Shown one piece after another: positions 23,754-36,525 of a stretch of 64,000 nucleotides of DNA. The position numbers were made by a program, and so were the translations under genes. The notes under the pieces were generated by a model. It searched no databases and was not told the origin of the DNA. It worked only from the letters and a program-made list of their open reading frames with translations. Numbering within the stretch: position 1 is the stretch's first letter; each line of letters opens with the position of its first letter. The stretch is from Crenobacter luteus (GTDB taxonomy: Bacteria > Pseudomonadota > Gammaproteobacteria > Burkholderiales > Chromobacteriaceae). The DNA is taken from the NCBI RefSeq assembly GCF_004345725.1, contig NZ_SLXG01000003.1, positions 153,810-217,809 on the forward strand, written 5' to 3'.

Positions 23754-24623
23754 TCAGCGGAACACCACGGTGCGGTCGCCGTTGAGGAAGACGCGGTGCT
23801 CGGTGTGGAACTTCACCGCGCGCGACAGCGCGAGGCATTCCATGTCGCGGCCGGTCGCCATCAGCGCTTCGGGGCGGTGCGTGTGGTCGACGCGCTCGAC
23901 CACCTGCTCGATGATCGGCCCCTCATCAAGATCATTCGTCACGTAGTGCGCGGTCGCGCCGATCAGCTTCACGCCGCGGTCGTAGGCCTGGTGGTAAGGC
24001 TTGGCACCCTTGAAGCCCGGCAGGAAGCTGTGGTGGATGTTGATCGCGCGGCCGGCGAGCCGGTCGGCGAGGCCGGGCGTCAGGATCTGCATATAGCGCG
24101 CGAGCACGATCAGTTCGCTGCCGGTCTCCTCGATCAGCGCCTCGAGCTTGGCCTCTTGCGCCGCGCGGTTCTCGCTGCCGACCGGCAGGTGGTGATAGGG
24201 CAGGCCGTGCGCGGCCGCCAAGGGTTCGAGCTTGGCGTGGTTGGAGACGATCGCGGTAATGTCGATCGGCAGCTCGCCCATTTTCCAGCGGTAGAGCAGG
24301 TCGTTCAGGCAGTGGTCGAGGCTGGAGACGAGGATCAGCGTGCGGGTCCTGGCCGCCGCGTCGACGAGCTGCCACTGCATGCCGAAGCGTTCGGCGACCT
24401 CGGTGAACTCGGTTTGCAGGCGCGCGAGTCGCTGCGCGTCGGCGCTCTTGGCGTGAAAGCGGCAGCGCACGAAGAAGCGCTGCGCGATGTCGTCGTCGAA
24501 CACCGACAGCTCGTCGATGTAGCCGCCGCGCGCGTCGAGAAAGGCCGACACGGCGGCGATCTGGCCCGGCCCGCTCGGGCAGGACAGCGTCAGGATGTAG
24601 GCGGTGTGTTCGGTGTGGAACAT
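23754..24623 (-). CDS. purU: Formyltetrahydrofolate deformylase
   Basis: Hydrolyses 10-formyl-THF to formate and THF, balancing the one-carbon pool and supplying formate. The 289-residue protein has an N-terminal ACT domain (TLSCPSGPGQIAAVSAFL, about 10-80) and a C-terminal formyl-transferase fold with VSNHAKLEPLA, LARYMQILTPGL, the catalytic INIHHSFLPGFKGAKPYHQA (in part) and GATAHYVTNDLDEGPII. These catalytic Asn, His and Asp residues are intact. It sits between lipA and metF in the one-carbon block. Confidence 0.97.
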   Translation of the reverse strand: MFHTEHTAYILTLSCPSGPGQIAAVSAFLDARGGYIDELSVFDDDIAQRFFVRCRFHAKSADAQRLARLQTEFTEVAERFGMQWQLVDAAARTRTLILVSSLDHCLNDLLYRWKMGELPIDITAIVSNHAKLEPLAAAHGLPYHHLPVGSENRAAQEAKLEALIEETGSELIVLARYMQILTPGLADRLAGRAINIHHSFLPGFKGAKPYHQAYDRGVKLIGATAHYVTNDLDEGPIIEQVVERVDHTHRPEALMATGRDMECLALSRAVKFHTEHRVFLNGDRTVVFR

Positions 24624-24691
24624 GGTGGCGTCCTTTGCCGGCGGCGGGGCAGGCCGCCCGGTCTGGGGTGGAGGGAGCGGCGACGTGGGCC

Positions 24692-25666
24692 TCAGGCGAC
24701 GATCTCGCCCTTGGCCTGCAGGTCGGCGTGGTAGCTCGAGCGGACCATCGGCCCGGCGGCGACCTGGGCAAAGCCGAGCGCCAGCGCCGTCTCGCGCAAG
24801 GACGCGAACTCGGCCGGCGTGACGAAGCGCTTGACCGGCAGGTGGTGGCGAGAGGGCTGCAGGTACTGGCCGACGGTCAGCATGTCGACCTGGTGCGCGC
24901 GCAGGTCGCGCATCACGGCGACGATCTCGTCGAGCGTCTCGCCGAGGCCGACCATCAGCCCCGACTTGGTCGGCACGTTGGGGCAGGCGGCCTTGAACGC
25001 GTCGAGCAGGGCGAGCGAGTGCGCGTAGTCGGCGCCCGGGCGCGCTTCGCGGTAGAGGCGCGGCACCGTCTCGAGGTTGTGGTTGAACACGTCGGGCGGG
25101 GCCTCGGCCAGGGTGTCGAGCGCGAGGCGCAGCCGGCCGCGGAAGTCCGGCACCAGCGTTTCGACCCTGATCGCCGGGTTGAGCCGGCGCGTCTCGTCGA
25201 TACAGGCGGCGAAGTGCGCCGCGCCGCCGTCGCGCAGGTCGTCGCGGTCCACGGAAGTAATCACCACGTACTTCAGCTTCATCGCGGCGATGGTCTCGGC
25301 CAACCTTTGCGGTTCCTTAGCGTCGAGCGGGTTCGGCCGGCCGTGGCCGACGTCGCAGAACGGGCAGCGGCGCGTGCAGATGTCGCCCATGATCATGAAG
25401 GTCGCGGTGCCGTGGCTGAAGCATTCGCCGAGGTTGGGGCAGCTGGCCTCCTCGCAGACGGTGACGAGCTGGTGCTCGCGCAGCGTCTTTTTCAGTTCCA
25501 GCACTTCCTTGCTGCCCGGAAAGGCCGCGCGGATCCACTCGGGCTTCCTGAGCATTTCGTGCTTCTCGGTCGGTGCGATCTTGACCGGGATGCGCGCGAC
25601 CTTCTCGGCGGCCGACAGCTTGGTGCCGGCCTCCAGCTTCGTTGCTTTGACTGCGACGTCGGCCAT
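24692..25666 (-). CDS. lipA: Lipoyl synthase LipA
   Basis: Radical-SAM enzyme that inserts two sulfurs into protein-bound octanoyl groups, making lipoate on GcvH and 2-oxoacid dehydrogenases. The 324-residue protein has both iron-sulfur motifs: [12 protein letters not shown] (auxiliary cluster) and CTRRCPFC (radical SAM cluster), then [15 protein letters not shown] and the C-terminal RSSYHA region supplying the auxiliary-cluster serine. I took ATG 25666, matching the family start; the upstream extension overlaps gcvT. It begins 4 bases after the gcvT stop. Placing lipA inside the glycine-cleavage block makes sense because GcvH needs lipoate. Confidence 0.97.
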   Translation of the reverse strand: MADVAVKATKLEAGTKLSAAEKVARIPVKIAPTEKHEMLRKPEWIRAAFPGSKEVLELKKTLREHQLVTVCEEASCPNLGECFSHGTATFMIMGDICTRRCPFCDVGHGRPNPLDAKEPQRLAETIAAMKLKYVVITSVDRDDLRDGGAAHFAACIDETRRLNPAIRVETLVPDFRGRLRLALDTLAEAPPDVFNHNLETVPRLYREARPGADYAHSLALLDAFKAACPNVPTKSGLMVGLGETLDEIVAVMRDLRAHQVDMLTVGQYLQPSRHHLPVKRFVTPAEFASLRETALALGFAQVAAGPMVRSSYHADLQAKGEIVA

Positions 25667-25670
25667 GGCG

Positions 25671-26789
25671 TCAGCCCCGGTAGTAGCGTTGCGGCACGAA
25701 CGGGGTCTTGGCGACCTCGATCGCGACCGGCTTGCCGCGCACGAGCGCGAACAGCGCGGTGCCGGCGGCGGCGTGGCTGGCGGGCACGTAGCCCATGCCG
25801 ACCGGGCCGCCAAAGCTCGGGCCGAAGCCGCCGCTGGTGACGCGGCCGATCACGGTGCCGTCGCCGTCGGTGATCTCGGCGCCTTCGCGCACCGGCACCT
25901 TGTCGCGGACGATGAAGCCGACGCGTTTCTTCGCGACGCCGTCGGCGATCTGGCGCGCGACCACGTCGGCGCCCGGGTAGCCGCCGGCGCGCGCGCCGTC
26001 CGGGCGGCGCACCTTGGAGATCGCCCACAACAGGCTGCCCTCGATCGGCGTGGTCGACGTGTCGATGTCGTGGCCGTACAGGCACAGGCCGGCTTCGAGG
26101 CGCAGCGAGTCGCGCGCGCCCAGGCCGATCGCCTCGACCTCGGGCTCGGCCAACAGACGGCGCGCCAGTTGTTCGGCCTTGTCGGCCGGCACCGAGATCT
26201 CGTAGCCGTCCTCGCCGGTGTAGCCCGAGCGGCTGACGTAGCAGGGCACGCCGTCGAGTTCCAGTTGCGCGTTCTGCATGAATTTCAGCTCGGCGACCGA
26301 CGGCGCCAGGCGCGCGAGCACCGCGGCGGCGGCCGGGCCCTGCAGCGCGAGCAAGGCGCGGTCGGCCAGTTCGACCACCTCGCACTGCCCGCCGAGGTGG
26401 GTTTTCAGGTGCGCGACGTCCTGCTCCTTGCACGCGGCGTTGACCACCACGTAGAGCACGTCGTCGCCGAAGTTGGACACCATCAGGTCGTCGAGGATGC
26501 CGCCCTTGTCGTCGGTGAATAGCGCGTAACGCTGCATGCCGACCGGCAGGTCCTGGATGTCGACCGGCACCAGCGTTTCGAGCGCGGCGGCCGCGCCCGC
26601 TCCGACCAGCTTGACCTGGCCCATGTGCGACACGTCGAACAGGCCGGCCTTGTCGCGGGTGTGCTGGTGTTCCTTGAGGATGCCGAGCGGGTACTGGACC
26701 GGCATCGCGTAGCCGGCGAACGGCACCATCTTGGCGCCGAGTTCGACGTGCAGGTCGTAGAGCGGGGTGTGCAGCAGCGGGGCGTTCAT
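25671..26789 (-). CDS. gcvT: Glycine cleavage system T protein (aminomethyltransferase)
   Basis: Transfers the methylene carbon from aminomethyl-lipoyl-GcvH to THF and releases ammonia. The 372-residue protein begins [26 protein letters not shown] (ends shown), with [20 protein letters not shown] near 195 and [21 protein letters not shown] (in part), all typical of GcvT. An AAGGA lies 8 bases before the ATG. It lies 11 bases after sdaA and 4 bases before lipA. It is separated from gcvH-gcvP by glyA and sdaA, which is an unusual order but all on one strand. Confidence 0.97.
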   Translation of the reverse strand: MNAPLLHTPLYDLHVELGAKMVPFAGYAMPVQYPLGILKEHQHTRDKAGLFDVSHMGQVKLVGAGAAAALETLVPVDIQDLPVGMQRYALFTDDKGGILDDLMVSNFGDDVLYVVVNAACKEQDVAHLKTHLGGQCEVVELADRALLALQGPAAAAVLARLAPSVAELKFMQNAQLELDGVPCYVSRSGYTGEDGYEISVPADKAEQLARRLLAEPEVEAIGLGARDSLRLEAGLCLYGHDIDTSTTPIEGSLLWAISKVRRPDGARAGGYPGADVVARQIADGVAKKRVGFIVRDKVPVREGAEITDGDGTVIGRVTSGGFGPSFGGPVGMGYVPASHAAAGTALFALVRGKPVAIEVAKTPFVPQRYYRG

Positions 26790-26800
26790 AGTGTGTGTCC

Positions 26801-28180
<1,380 letters not shown>

Positions 28181-28199
28181 GATGCGTGCCTCCTCTGCC

Positions 28200-29453
28200 T
28201 TATTTACCGTAGACCGGGAAGGCCGCGCACAGCTCGGCAACCTGGCGTTTGACCCGTTCGATCACCGCCGGGTTGTCGATGTCGGCGAGGATGTCGCAGA
28301 TCCAGCCGGCGATCGCGCGCACCTCGGCCTCCTTGAAGCCGCGCGTCGTCGCCGCCGGCGTGCCGATGCGGATGCCGGAGGTGACGAACGGCGACTGCGG
28401 GTCGTTCGGCACCGCGTTCTTGTTGACGGTGATGTGCGCCGCGCCGAGCGCCGCGTCGGCCGCCTTGCCGGTCAGGCCCTGGCGCACCAGCGACAAGAGG
28501 AACAGGTGGTTGTCGGTGCCGCCCGAGATCACCTCGAAGCCGCGCTCGACGAACACCGCCGCCATCGCCTGCGCGTTGGCGATCACCTGCGCCTGGTAGG
28601 CCTTGAATTCCGGCTGCAGCGCCTCCTGGAAGGCGACCGCCTTGGCGGCGATCACGTGCATCAGCGGGCCGCCCTGGATGCCGGGGAACACGATCGAGTT
28701 CAGCTTCTTCTCGATCTCCGGGTTGGAGCGGGCGAGGATCAGGCCGCCGCGCGGGCCGCGCAGCGTCTTGTGCGTGGTGGTGGTGACCACGTCGGCGAAC
28801 GGCAGCGGGTTCGGGTAGAGGCCGGCGGCGACGAGGCCGGCGACGTGCGCCATGTCGACGAGAAGATACGCGCCGACCTTGTCGGCGATTTCACGGAAGC
28901 GCGCGAAGTCGAGCGTGCGCGAGTAGGCCGAGAAGCCGGCGACGATCAGTTTCGGCCGGTGTTCGAGCGCGAGGCGTTCGACCTCGGCGTAGTCGATCAG
29001 GCCGGCCTCGTCGATGCCGTACTGGACGGCCTTGTAGATCTTGCCCGAGAAGTTGACCGACGCGCCGTGCGTCAGGTGGCCGCCGTGCGCGAGGCTCATG
29101 CCCAGCACCGTGTCGTGCGGCTGGATCAGCGCCATGTAGACGGCGGCGTTGGCCTGGCTGCCGGAATGGGGCTGCACGTTCGCGTAGTCGGCGCCGAACA
29201 GCTGTTTGGCGCGGTCTATCGCCAGCTGCTCGACGACGTCGACGTACTCGCAGCCGCCGTAGTAGCGCTTGCTCGGGTAGCCTTCGGCGTACTTGTTGGT
29301 CAGCACCGAACCTTGCGCCTGGATCACCCTGGGGCTGGCGTAGTTCTCGGACGCGATCAGCTCGATGTGGTCTTCCTGGCGGATTCTTTCGCCTTCCATC
29401 GCCTGCCACAGCGCGTCGTCGAAACCGGCGATCTGCATATCGTGCGTGAACAT
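28200..29453 (-). CDS. glyA: Serine hydroxymethyltransferase
   Basis: Interconverts serine and glycine with transfer of the hydroxymethyl carbon to THF, PLP-dependent. The 417-residue protein is collinear with Gly[15 protein letters not shown] near residue 30, [18 protein letters not shown], the PLP-lysine segment [17 protein letters not shown] near 225, and [18 protein letters not shown] near 350. I chose ATG 29453; longer frame is non-homologous. A motif-pair hairpin separates it from gcvP, but all genes around are on the same strand. Confidence 0.97.
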   Translation of the reverse strand: MFTHDMQIAGFDDALWQAMEGERIRQEDHIELIASENYASPRVIQAQGSVLTNKYAEGYPSKRYYGGCEYVDVVEQLAIDRAKQLFGADYANVQPHSGSQANAAVYMALIQPHDTVLGMSLAHGGHLTHGASVNFSGKIYKAVQYGIDEAGLIDYAEVERLALEHRPKLIVAGFSAYSRTLDFARFREIADKVGAYLLVDMAHVAGLVAAGLYPNPLPFADVVTTTTHKTLRGPRGGLILARSNPEIEKKLNSIVFPGIQGGPLMHVIAAKAVAFQEALQPEFKAYQAQVIANAQAMAAVFVERGFEVISGGTDNHLFLLSLVRQGLTGKAADAALGAAHITVNKNAVPNDPQSPFVTSGIRIGTPAATTRGFKEAEVRAIAGWICDILADIDNPAVIERVKRQVAELCAAFPVYGK

Positions 29454-29484
29454 TCTTTTCTCCTTTGTGGGGATGTGTGCGCAA

Positions 29485-29521
29485 GGCTCGGCCAACCTCG
29501 TCGTGGAAGGTTGGCCGAGCC
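29485..29521. repeat. Inverted pair of the CTCGGCCAACC motif between gcvP and glyA
   Basis: A 14-bp perfect stem, GGCTCGGCCAACCT (29485-29498) with AGGTTGGCCGAGCC (29508-29521), has a 9-base loop. No T-run follows on either strand, so it is a hairpin but not a classic terminator; it could attenuate gcvP-to-glyA readthrough. Confidence 0.85.
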
Positions 29522-29530
29522 CGGTGCTTG

Positions 29531-32401
<2,871 letters not shown>

Positions 32402-32416
32402 CGCTTGTCTCCCGGC

Positions 32417-32797
32417 TCAGGCGAGTTCGCCGACCAGCTGCTGGTAGGCCACTTCGTTCATCAGGGTGTCGAGTTCGCCGGCGTCGTCGAGCTGGACGCG
32501 GAAGAACCAGCCGTCGGTCAGCGGCGCGTCGTTGACCCGCGACGGCTCGTCCTCGAGCGCGGCGTTGACTTCGACGACGGTGCCCGACACCGGGATCTTG
32601 ATCTCGCCGGCGGCCTTGACCGATTCGATGGTCGCCGCCTCGTCGCCGGCGGCGAAGCGCTCGCCGACCCTGGGCAGTTGCACGAACACGATGTCGCCCA
32701 GCTGTTCCTGCGCGAAGCCGGTGATGCCGACGGTCGCACTGCCGTCGTCGGACAGGCGCAGCCATTCGTGGGAGTCGGTGAATTTGATGTCGCTCAT
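32417..32797 (-). CDS. gcvH: Glycine cleavage system H protein
   Basis: Small lipoyl carrier that shuttles the aminomethyl group between GcvP, GcvT and the L protein. The 126-residue protein shows FTDSHEWLRLSDDG at the start, ITGFAQEQLGDIVFVQLP, and the lipoyl-lysine segment IESVKAAGEI near residue 63. The start ATG is preceded by GGAGAGCTC. It is the first gene after the tandem glycine riboswitch and is followed closely by gcvP. Confidence 0.97.
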   Translation of the reverse strand: MSDIKFTDSHEWLRLSDDGSATVGITGFAQEQLGDIVFVQLPRVGERFAAGDEAATIESVKAAGEIKIPVSGTVVEVNAALEDEPSRVNDAPLTDGWFFRVQLDDAGELDTLMNEVAYQQLVGELA

Positions 32798-32906
32798 GGA
32801 GCTCTCCTGACGGGTGTGCGGGTAAGGTCCGACGGGTCGGTCAGGCGCGGCGAGCGAATGCGGGGGCAGACGGGACTCGGGCGCGCATGACCTGACGTCG
32901 GTTGGC

Positions 32907-33100
32907 GCCCCCTCTGTCCGTTTGCCTGAGAGATTGTGGCGACGGGGAGTGCTCCGTCGTCTTCCTTCGGCGAGGCGGCCGGCGAAACCGGTGCCTTCTC
33001 TCCAGAGAGCCCTTAGGGCGCGGCGGTCCTTTTGCCTGAGAGTTTCTGGGGCGATACCCCTTCGGCGCCGCCGTTGAAGGCGATCTCTCCCGCTGCGTCG
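32907..33100 (-). promoter_or_regulatory. Tandem glycine riboswitch upstream of gcvH
   Basis: On the minus strand two aptamers of the gcvT type follow each other. Aptamer 1 (about 33091-33023) runs from GGGAGAGATCGCC through GCCGAAGGGG to CTCTCAGGCAAAAGGAC. Aptamer 2 (about 33010-32907) runs from CTCTGGAGAGA through GCCGAAGGAAG to CTCTCAGGCAAACGGACAG. These are the conserved glycine-riboswitch segments. The 448-base gap between the LysR gene and gcvH is mostly this element. Known function: glycine binding turns on glycine-cleavage genes; here it should control gcvH-gcvP and perhaps the genes beyond. Confidence 0.95.
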
Positions 33101-33245
33101 CATGAGCTGTCGAGCAATCTAATGAAAAAGGCCGGGCGGAAAAACGCGGGCAAACCCTCGCGGCATCGGCGGCCGCGACGGCCGGGCCGTTTTTGTTGCG
33201 GCGCACCGTCCGGCGCGCCGCGCGCGGGAAGGCGACTGCCCGGGC

Positions 33246-34109
33246 TTAACTGCGGCGCAGCGTCTCCAGTAGCCAGCCGCCGGCCGGCCCCAGCCGGTGG
33301 CGGCGCGACCACAGCACGTCGACCGCGAGCCGTCTGGGCCAGCCGGCCACGTCGAGCCGCACCAGCTGCTCGCGGCCGAGTTCGCTCGCCAGCCAGTCGG
33401 GCAGCGCCGCCCAGCCGAAGCCGAAGGCGGCCATTTCCATCAGCAACAGGTAGTTGGGCGCCGACCAGACGCGAGGGCCGGCCGCGCGCGGCGCTTTTTC
33501 GCGCACGGTGGCCAGCCGCAGCTCGCGCGCGCGCGCGAGGTCGTCGCGCTCGAGCCGGCCTTTGCCGGCCAAGGGGTGGCCTCGGCCAACGTAGACGCTG
33601 ATTTGCGCCGGCGTGGCGAGCGTCGCGTGGCCGATGTCGGCCGGGTAGTCGGGCAGCGCGCCGACCAGGCCGAGCTGCGCGCGGCCCTGCGCGACCAGGT
33701 CGAGCGCGTCGACATGCTCGGCGACGATGCACTCGAGTTCGAGCTCGGGGTAGCGGCGGTCGAGCTCGGCCAGCAACGCCTGGTAGGCGATGGCCTCGAG
33801 CGCGGTGTCCGACACCACCAGCGACAGGCGCGGCTCGACGCCGGCGGCGAGCCGGCCGGCGTGGCGGTCGAGCGCATCGTGCGCGGCGAGCACGGCTTCG
33901 GCGCCGGGCAGCAGCCGGCGGCCGGCTTCGGTCAGCGCCGGCGGCCGCGCCGAGCGGTCGAACAGCGTCACGCCGAGGTCGATCTCGAGGTTGGCGATCG
34001 CCTCGCTGACGGTCGACTGGCTCTTGTGCAAGCGGCGCGCGGCGGCGCTGAAGGAGCCGAGCGTGGCGGCGGCGACGAAGGCGTGCAGCGCTTCCGGAGC
34101 GTAGTACAT
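33246..34109 (-). CDS. LysR-family transcriptional regulator
   Basis: The 287-residue protein has the LysR plan: N-terminal winged helix (LHAFVAAATLGSFSAAARRLHKSQSTVSEAI in two parts, about 8-40) followed by a two-lobed effector domain (SLVVSDTALEAIAYQALL, then YVGRGHPLAGKGRL). It is divergent from a PACE-family efflux gene, the same arrangement as AceR-AceI in Acinetobacter, so it most likely controls that transporter. CCGAT/ATCGG repeats in the 88-base spacer are candidate operators. The effector is unknown. Confidence 0.93.
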   Translation of the reverse strand: MYYAPEALHAFVAAATLGSFSAAARRLHKSQSTVSEAIANLEIDLGVTLFDRSARPPALTEAGRRLLPGAEAVLAAHDALDRHAGRLAAGVEPRLSLVVSDTALEAIAYQALLAELDRRYPELELECIVAEHVDALDLVAQGRAQLGLVGALPDYPADIGHATLATPAQISVYVGRGHPLAGKGRLERDDLARARELRLATVREKAPRAAGPRVWSAPNYLLLMEMAAFGFGWAALPDWLASELGREQLVRLDVAGWPRRLAVDVLWSRRHRLGPAGGWLLETLRRS

Positions 34110-34176
34110 ATCGGTTTTTCCGATGGTTTACTGCTTTGGATTATCCGCTAGTCCGATGAAAATGTCCGCCATCGGA
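34110..34176. promoter_or_regulatory. Candidate LysR operators in the LysR/PACE spacer
   Basis: ATCGG-N5-CCGAT lies at 34110-34124, and a longer dyad TCCGATG-N11-CATCGGA at 34152-34176. The repeated CCGAT half site and the N11 spacing fit LysR binding sites. Binding is inferred. Confidence 0.5.
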
Positions 34177-34197
34177 ACCGGACGCATGGAGGCCGTG

Positions 34198-34641
34198 ATG
34201 GATACCCGCAAAACGCTGACCGAGCGCGTGTTGTTCGCGCTCGCCTTCGAACTGCTCGCCGTCGCGCTGTGCGCGCCGCTGCTGGCGTGGCTGATGGGCA
34301 AGCCGCTCGATCACATGGGCGCGCTGACGCTGATGATGTCGCTGCTGGCGATGGCGTGGAACGTGGTGTTCAACGGCGTGTTCGAGCACGCCGAGCGGCG
34401 CCTCGGCCTGCGCCGCACGGTGGCGCTGCGCGTCGTCCACGCCAGCCTGTTCGAGGGCGGGCTGGTCGCTCTGGCGGTGCCGCTGGTCGCCTGGTGGCTG
34501 GGGGTGAGCTGGTGGGAGGCGCTGCTGTTCGACATCGGCATCCTGCTGTTCTTTTTGCCGTACACGATGGCGTTCAACTGGGGCTACGACGTGCTGCGCG
34601 CGCGCTGGATCGCGCACCGGGTCGCGGCCCGGCCCTGCTGA
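34198..34641 (+). CDS. PACE-family multidrug/biocide efflux transporter
   Basis: A four-helix inner-membrane protein of the proteobacterial antimicrobial compound efflux (PACE) family, known to export chlorhexidine or polyamines. The 147-residue product has two bacterial transmembrane-pair repeats: helices around ALAFELLAVALCAPLLAWL, LTLMMSLLAMAWNVVFN, ASLFEGGLVALAVPLVAWW and ALLFDIGILLFFLPYTMAFNW (each about 20 residues). The conserved Glu of helix 1 (FEL) and the N-x-x-F/Y-N-W type motifs are present. I set the start at ATG 34198, preceded by GGAGG; an upstream ATG would add non-homologous residues. Confidence 0.88.
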   Translation: MDTRKTLTERVLFALAFELLAVALCAPLLAWLMGKPLDHMGALTLMMSLLAMAWNVVFNGVFEHAERRLGLRRTVALRVVHASLFEGGLVALAVPLVAWWLGVSWWEALLFDIGILLFFLPYTMAFNWGYDVLRARWIAHRVAARPC

Positions 34642-34702
34642 GGCGTCGGGCGGACAGGTCCGTCGCAAGCCTGGCGCGGCCCTTCGCCCGGGGCTGGCCG
34701 CA

Positions 34703-34733
34703 AAAAAGCCCGCCGGTAGCCGGCGGGCTTTTT
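34703..34733. terminator. Bidirectional terminator between the PACE gene and suhB
   Basis: A 14-bp stem, A5GCCCGCCGG (34703-34716) with CCGGCGGGCT5 (34720-34733), has a TAG loop. It lies between convergent genes and works in both directions. Confidence 0.9.
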
Positions 34734-34751
34734 CAATGCGGGGCGGGGCGT

Positions 34752-35540
34752 TCAGGCCACGTGCGGCGCGATGGTGTGCAGCAGTTGGCCGAGCACCTTC
34801 GGGTTGCCGGCGACGATGTCGCCCGACTCGAGCCAGCCGTCCTCGCCCTTCAGGTCGGTGACGATGCCGCCCGCTTCCTGGACGATCAGGCTGCCCGCGG
34901 CGATGTCCCACGGCTTGAGGTTCATTTCCCAGTAGCCGTCGACGCGGCCGCAGGCGACGTTGCACAAATCGAGCGCGGCCGAGCCGTCGCGGCGCACGCC
35001 GGCGGTCTTGGGCAGGATGTCGCGGAACATCGCCAGGTACTGGTCGAGGTAGCTCATGTCGGTCACCGGGAAGCCGGTGGCGATCAGGCTGTCGGCGAGG
35101 CCGACGCGGCGCGACACGCGGATGCGGCGGTCGTTGAGGAAGGCGCCGACGCCGCGCGATGCGGTGAACAGGTCGTTGCGGTTGGGGTCGTACACCACCG
35201 CCTGCTGGACCTGGCCCTTGACCGCCAGCGCGATCGACACCGCGTACTGCGGGTGGCCGTGCAGGAAGTTGGTGGTGCCGTCCAGGGGGTCGATGATCCA
35301 CTCGTAGTCGGAGCTGCCGACGCCTTTGGCGCCGGACTCTTCTGCTAGAATCGCGTGCTTCGGATAGGCCTCGAGAATGGTGTCGATGATTGTCTGTTCC
35401 GCCTGGCGATCGACCTCGGACACGAAGTCGTTCGGTTTCTTCTTCTCCACGCGAATGACGTCCAGGTTCAGCGACGCGCGCTGGATCTGGTTGCCGGCAC
35501 GGCGGGCGGCTTTCACCGCCACGGTAAGCATCGGATGCAT
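34752..35540 (-). CDS. suhB: Inositol-1-monophosphatase family protein SuhB
   Basis: An IMPase-fold phosphatase that in E. coli also acts in rRNA antitermination and ribosome biogenesis. The 262-residue protein has the metal-binding motifs: ILAEESGAKG (Glu), IIDPLDGTTNFLHG near residue 85, and the second motif KPWDIAAGSLIVQEAGG near 210. It is divergent from trmJ, the same arrangement as in E. coli. One repeat-motif copy lies near its 3' end (34785). Confidence 0.95.
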   Translation of the reverse strand: MHPMLTVAVKAARRAGNQIQRASLNLDVIRVEKKKPNDFVSEVDRQAEQTIIDTILEAYPKHAILAEESGAKGVGSSDYEWIIDPLDGTTNFLHGHPQYAVSIALAVKGQVQQAVVYDPNRNDLFTASRGVGAFLNDRRIRVSRRVGLADSLIATGFPVTDMSYLDQYLAMFRDILPKTAGVRRDGSAALDLCNVACGRVDGYWEMNLKPWDIAAGSLIVQEAGGIVTDLKGEDGWLESGDIVAGNPKVLGQLLHTIAPHVA

Positions 35541-35613
35541 TGAGGCCTCGATAGATTGCGACTCGCGGGCAAGCGTGCCCGCCGAGTGGATGGTGATCGA
35601 TTTAAGGAACGAT

Positions 35614-35641
35614 AAAGACCCGGCCGCGGGGACGGGTCTTT
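35614..35641. other. Hairpin in the suhB/trmJ divergent spacer
   Basis: AAAGACCCG (35614-35622) pairs with CGGGTCTTT (35633-35641) around a 10-base loop. It looks like a terminator but lies between two divergent starts, 34 bases before trmJ. It may attenuate trmJ or end a short leader transcript. Confidence 0.55.
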
Positions 35642-35674
35642 CAAGATGGCGCGCATTGTAACCGGAAAGCGACG

Positions 35675-36466
35675 ATGAATAAACCCCAAGTCCCTGATTT
35701 TCTGAAGAACATCCGCGTGGTGCTGGCCCGGCCGAGCCATCCCGGCAATATCGGTTCGGCGGCGCGCGCGATGAAGACCATGGGGCTGACGCGGCTCTAC
35801 CTCGTCGCGCCCAAGACCTTCCCGTCGGAGGAGGCGAACACGCTCGCTTCCGGCGCGGTCGACGTGCTCGAGCACGCCGTGGTGACGGCCACGTTGGCCG
35901 AGGCGCTCGCAGGCGTGACGGTCGCCTGCGCGCTGACCAGCCGCCGCCGCGAGCTGACCACGCCCTTGGCGACGCCGCGCGAACTGGCGCCCGAACTGAT
36001 CGCGCGCGCGCGCGCGGGCGAGGGCGTCGCGCTGGTGTTCGGCAACGAGACCTTCGGCCTGTCGGTCGACGAGGTCGAGCAGTGCAACCGGCTGATCACC
36101 ATCCCGGGCAACCCGGATTATTTCTCGCTGAACCTCGCGATGGCGGTGCAGGTGCTGTGCTACGAGCTGTTCTCGCACGTCGAGGTCGGCGTCGACTACC
36201 TGAAGCCCGACGGCGAGGCGGCCACGCACGAGGAGGTCGACGGCTTCTACCGCCACCTCGACCAGACGCTGGACGCGATCGGCTACTACCGCCGCCGCAA
36301 CGGCGAGCGGCTGATGCGGCGCCTGAAGACGCTGTTCAACCGCGCGCAGCTGCAGCGCGAGGAGGTCGACATCCTGCGCGGCATGCTCAAGCAAATGCAG
36401 CGCGCCGCCGACGGCTCGCTGCCGCCCGCCGCCGCGTCCGACGCGCCGCCGCCGGACGCGCGCTGA
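35675..36466 (+). CDS. trmJ: tRNA (cytidine/uridine-32-2'-O)-methyltransferase TrmJ
   Basis: A SPOUT-class methyltransferase that modifies position 32 of several tRNAs with SAM. The 263-residue protein has the family start IRVVLARPSHPGNIGSAARAMKTMG (ends shown), LVFGNETFGLSVDEVEQCN and the knot motif IPGNPDYFSLNLAMAVQVL. A long C-terminal helical part (RRLKTLFNRAQLQREEVDILRGML in part) ends in a low-complexity Ala/Pro tail. An 8-fold CG repeat at 36001-36016 encodes ARARA within it. It is divergent from suhB. Confidence 0.93.
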   Translation: MNKPQVPDFLKNIRVVLARPSHPGNIGSAARAMKTMGLTRLYLVAPKTFPSEEANTLASGAVDVLEHAVVTATLAEALAGVTVACALTSRRRELTTPLATPRELAPELIARARAGEGVALVFGNETFGLSVDEVEQCNRLITIPGNPDYFSLNLAMAVQVLCYELFSHVEVGVDYLKPDGEAATHEEVDGFYRHLDQTLDAIGYYRRRNGERLMRRLKTLFNRAQLQREEVDILRGMLKQMQRAADGSLPPAAASDAPPPDAR

Positions 36467-36525
36467 TTCGCGCGCGGCGCGCGGCGGGCGTAAAGTGCAA
36501 GAAACCCCGTCCGAAAGAGCCTGCC

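Noticed and set aside
36001..36016. CG dinucleotide run in trmJ as a phase-variable repeat
   Set aside because: Eight units encoding Ala-Arg repeats in a high-GC gene; ordinary composition bias is enough to explain it.
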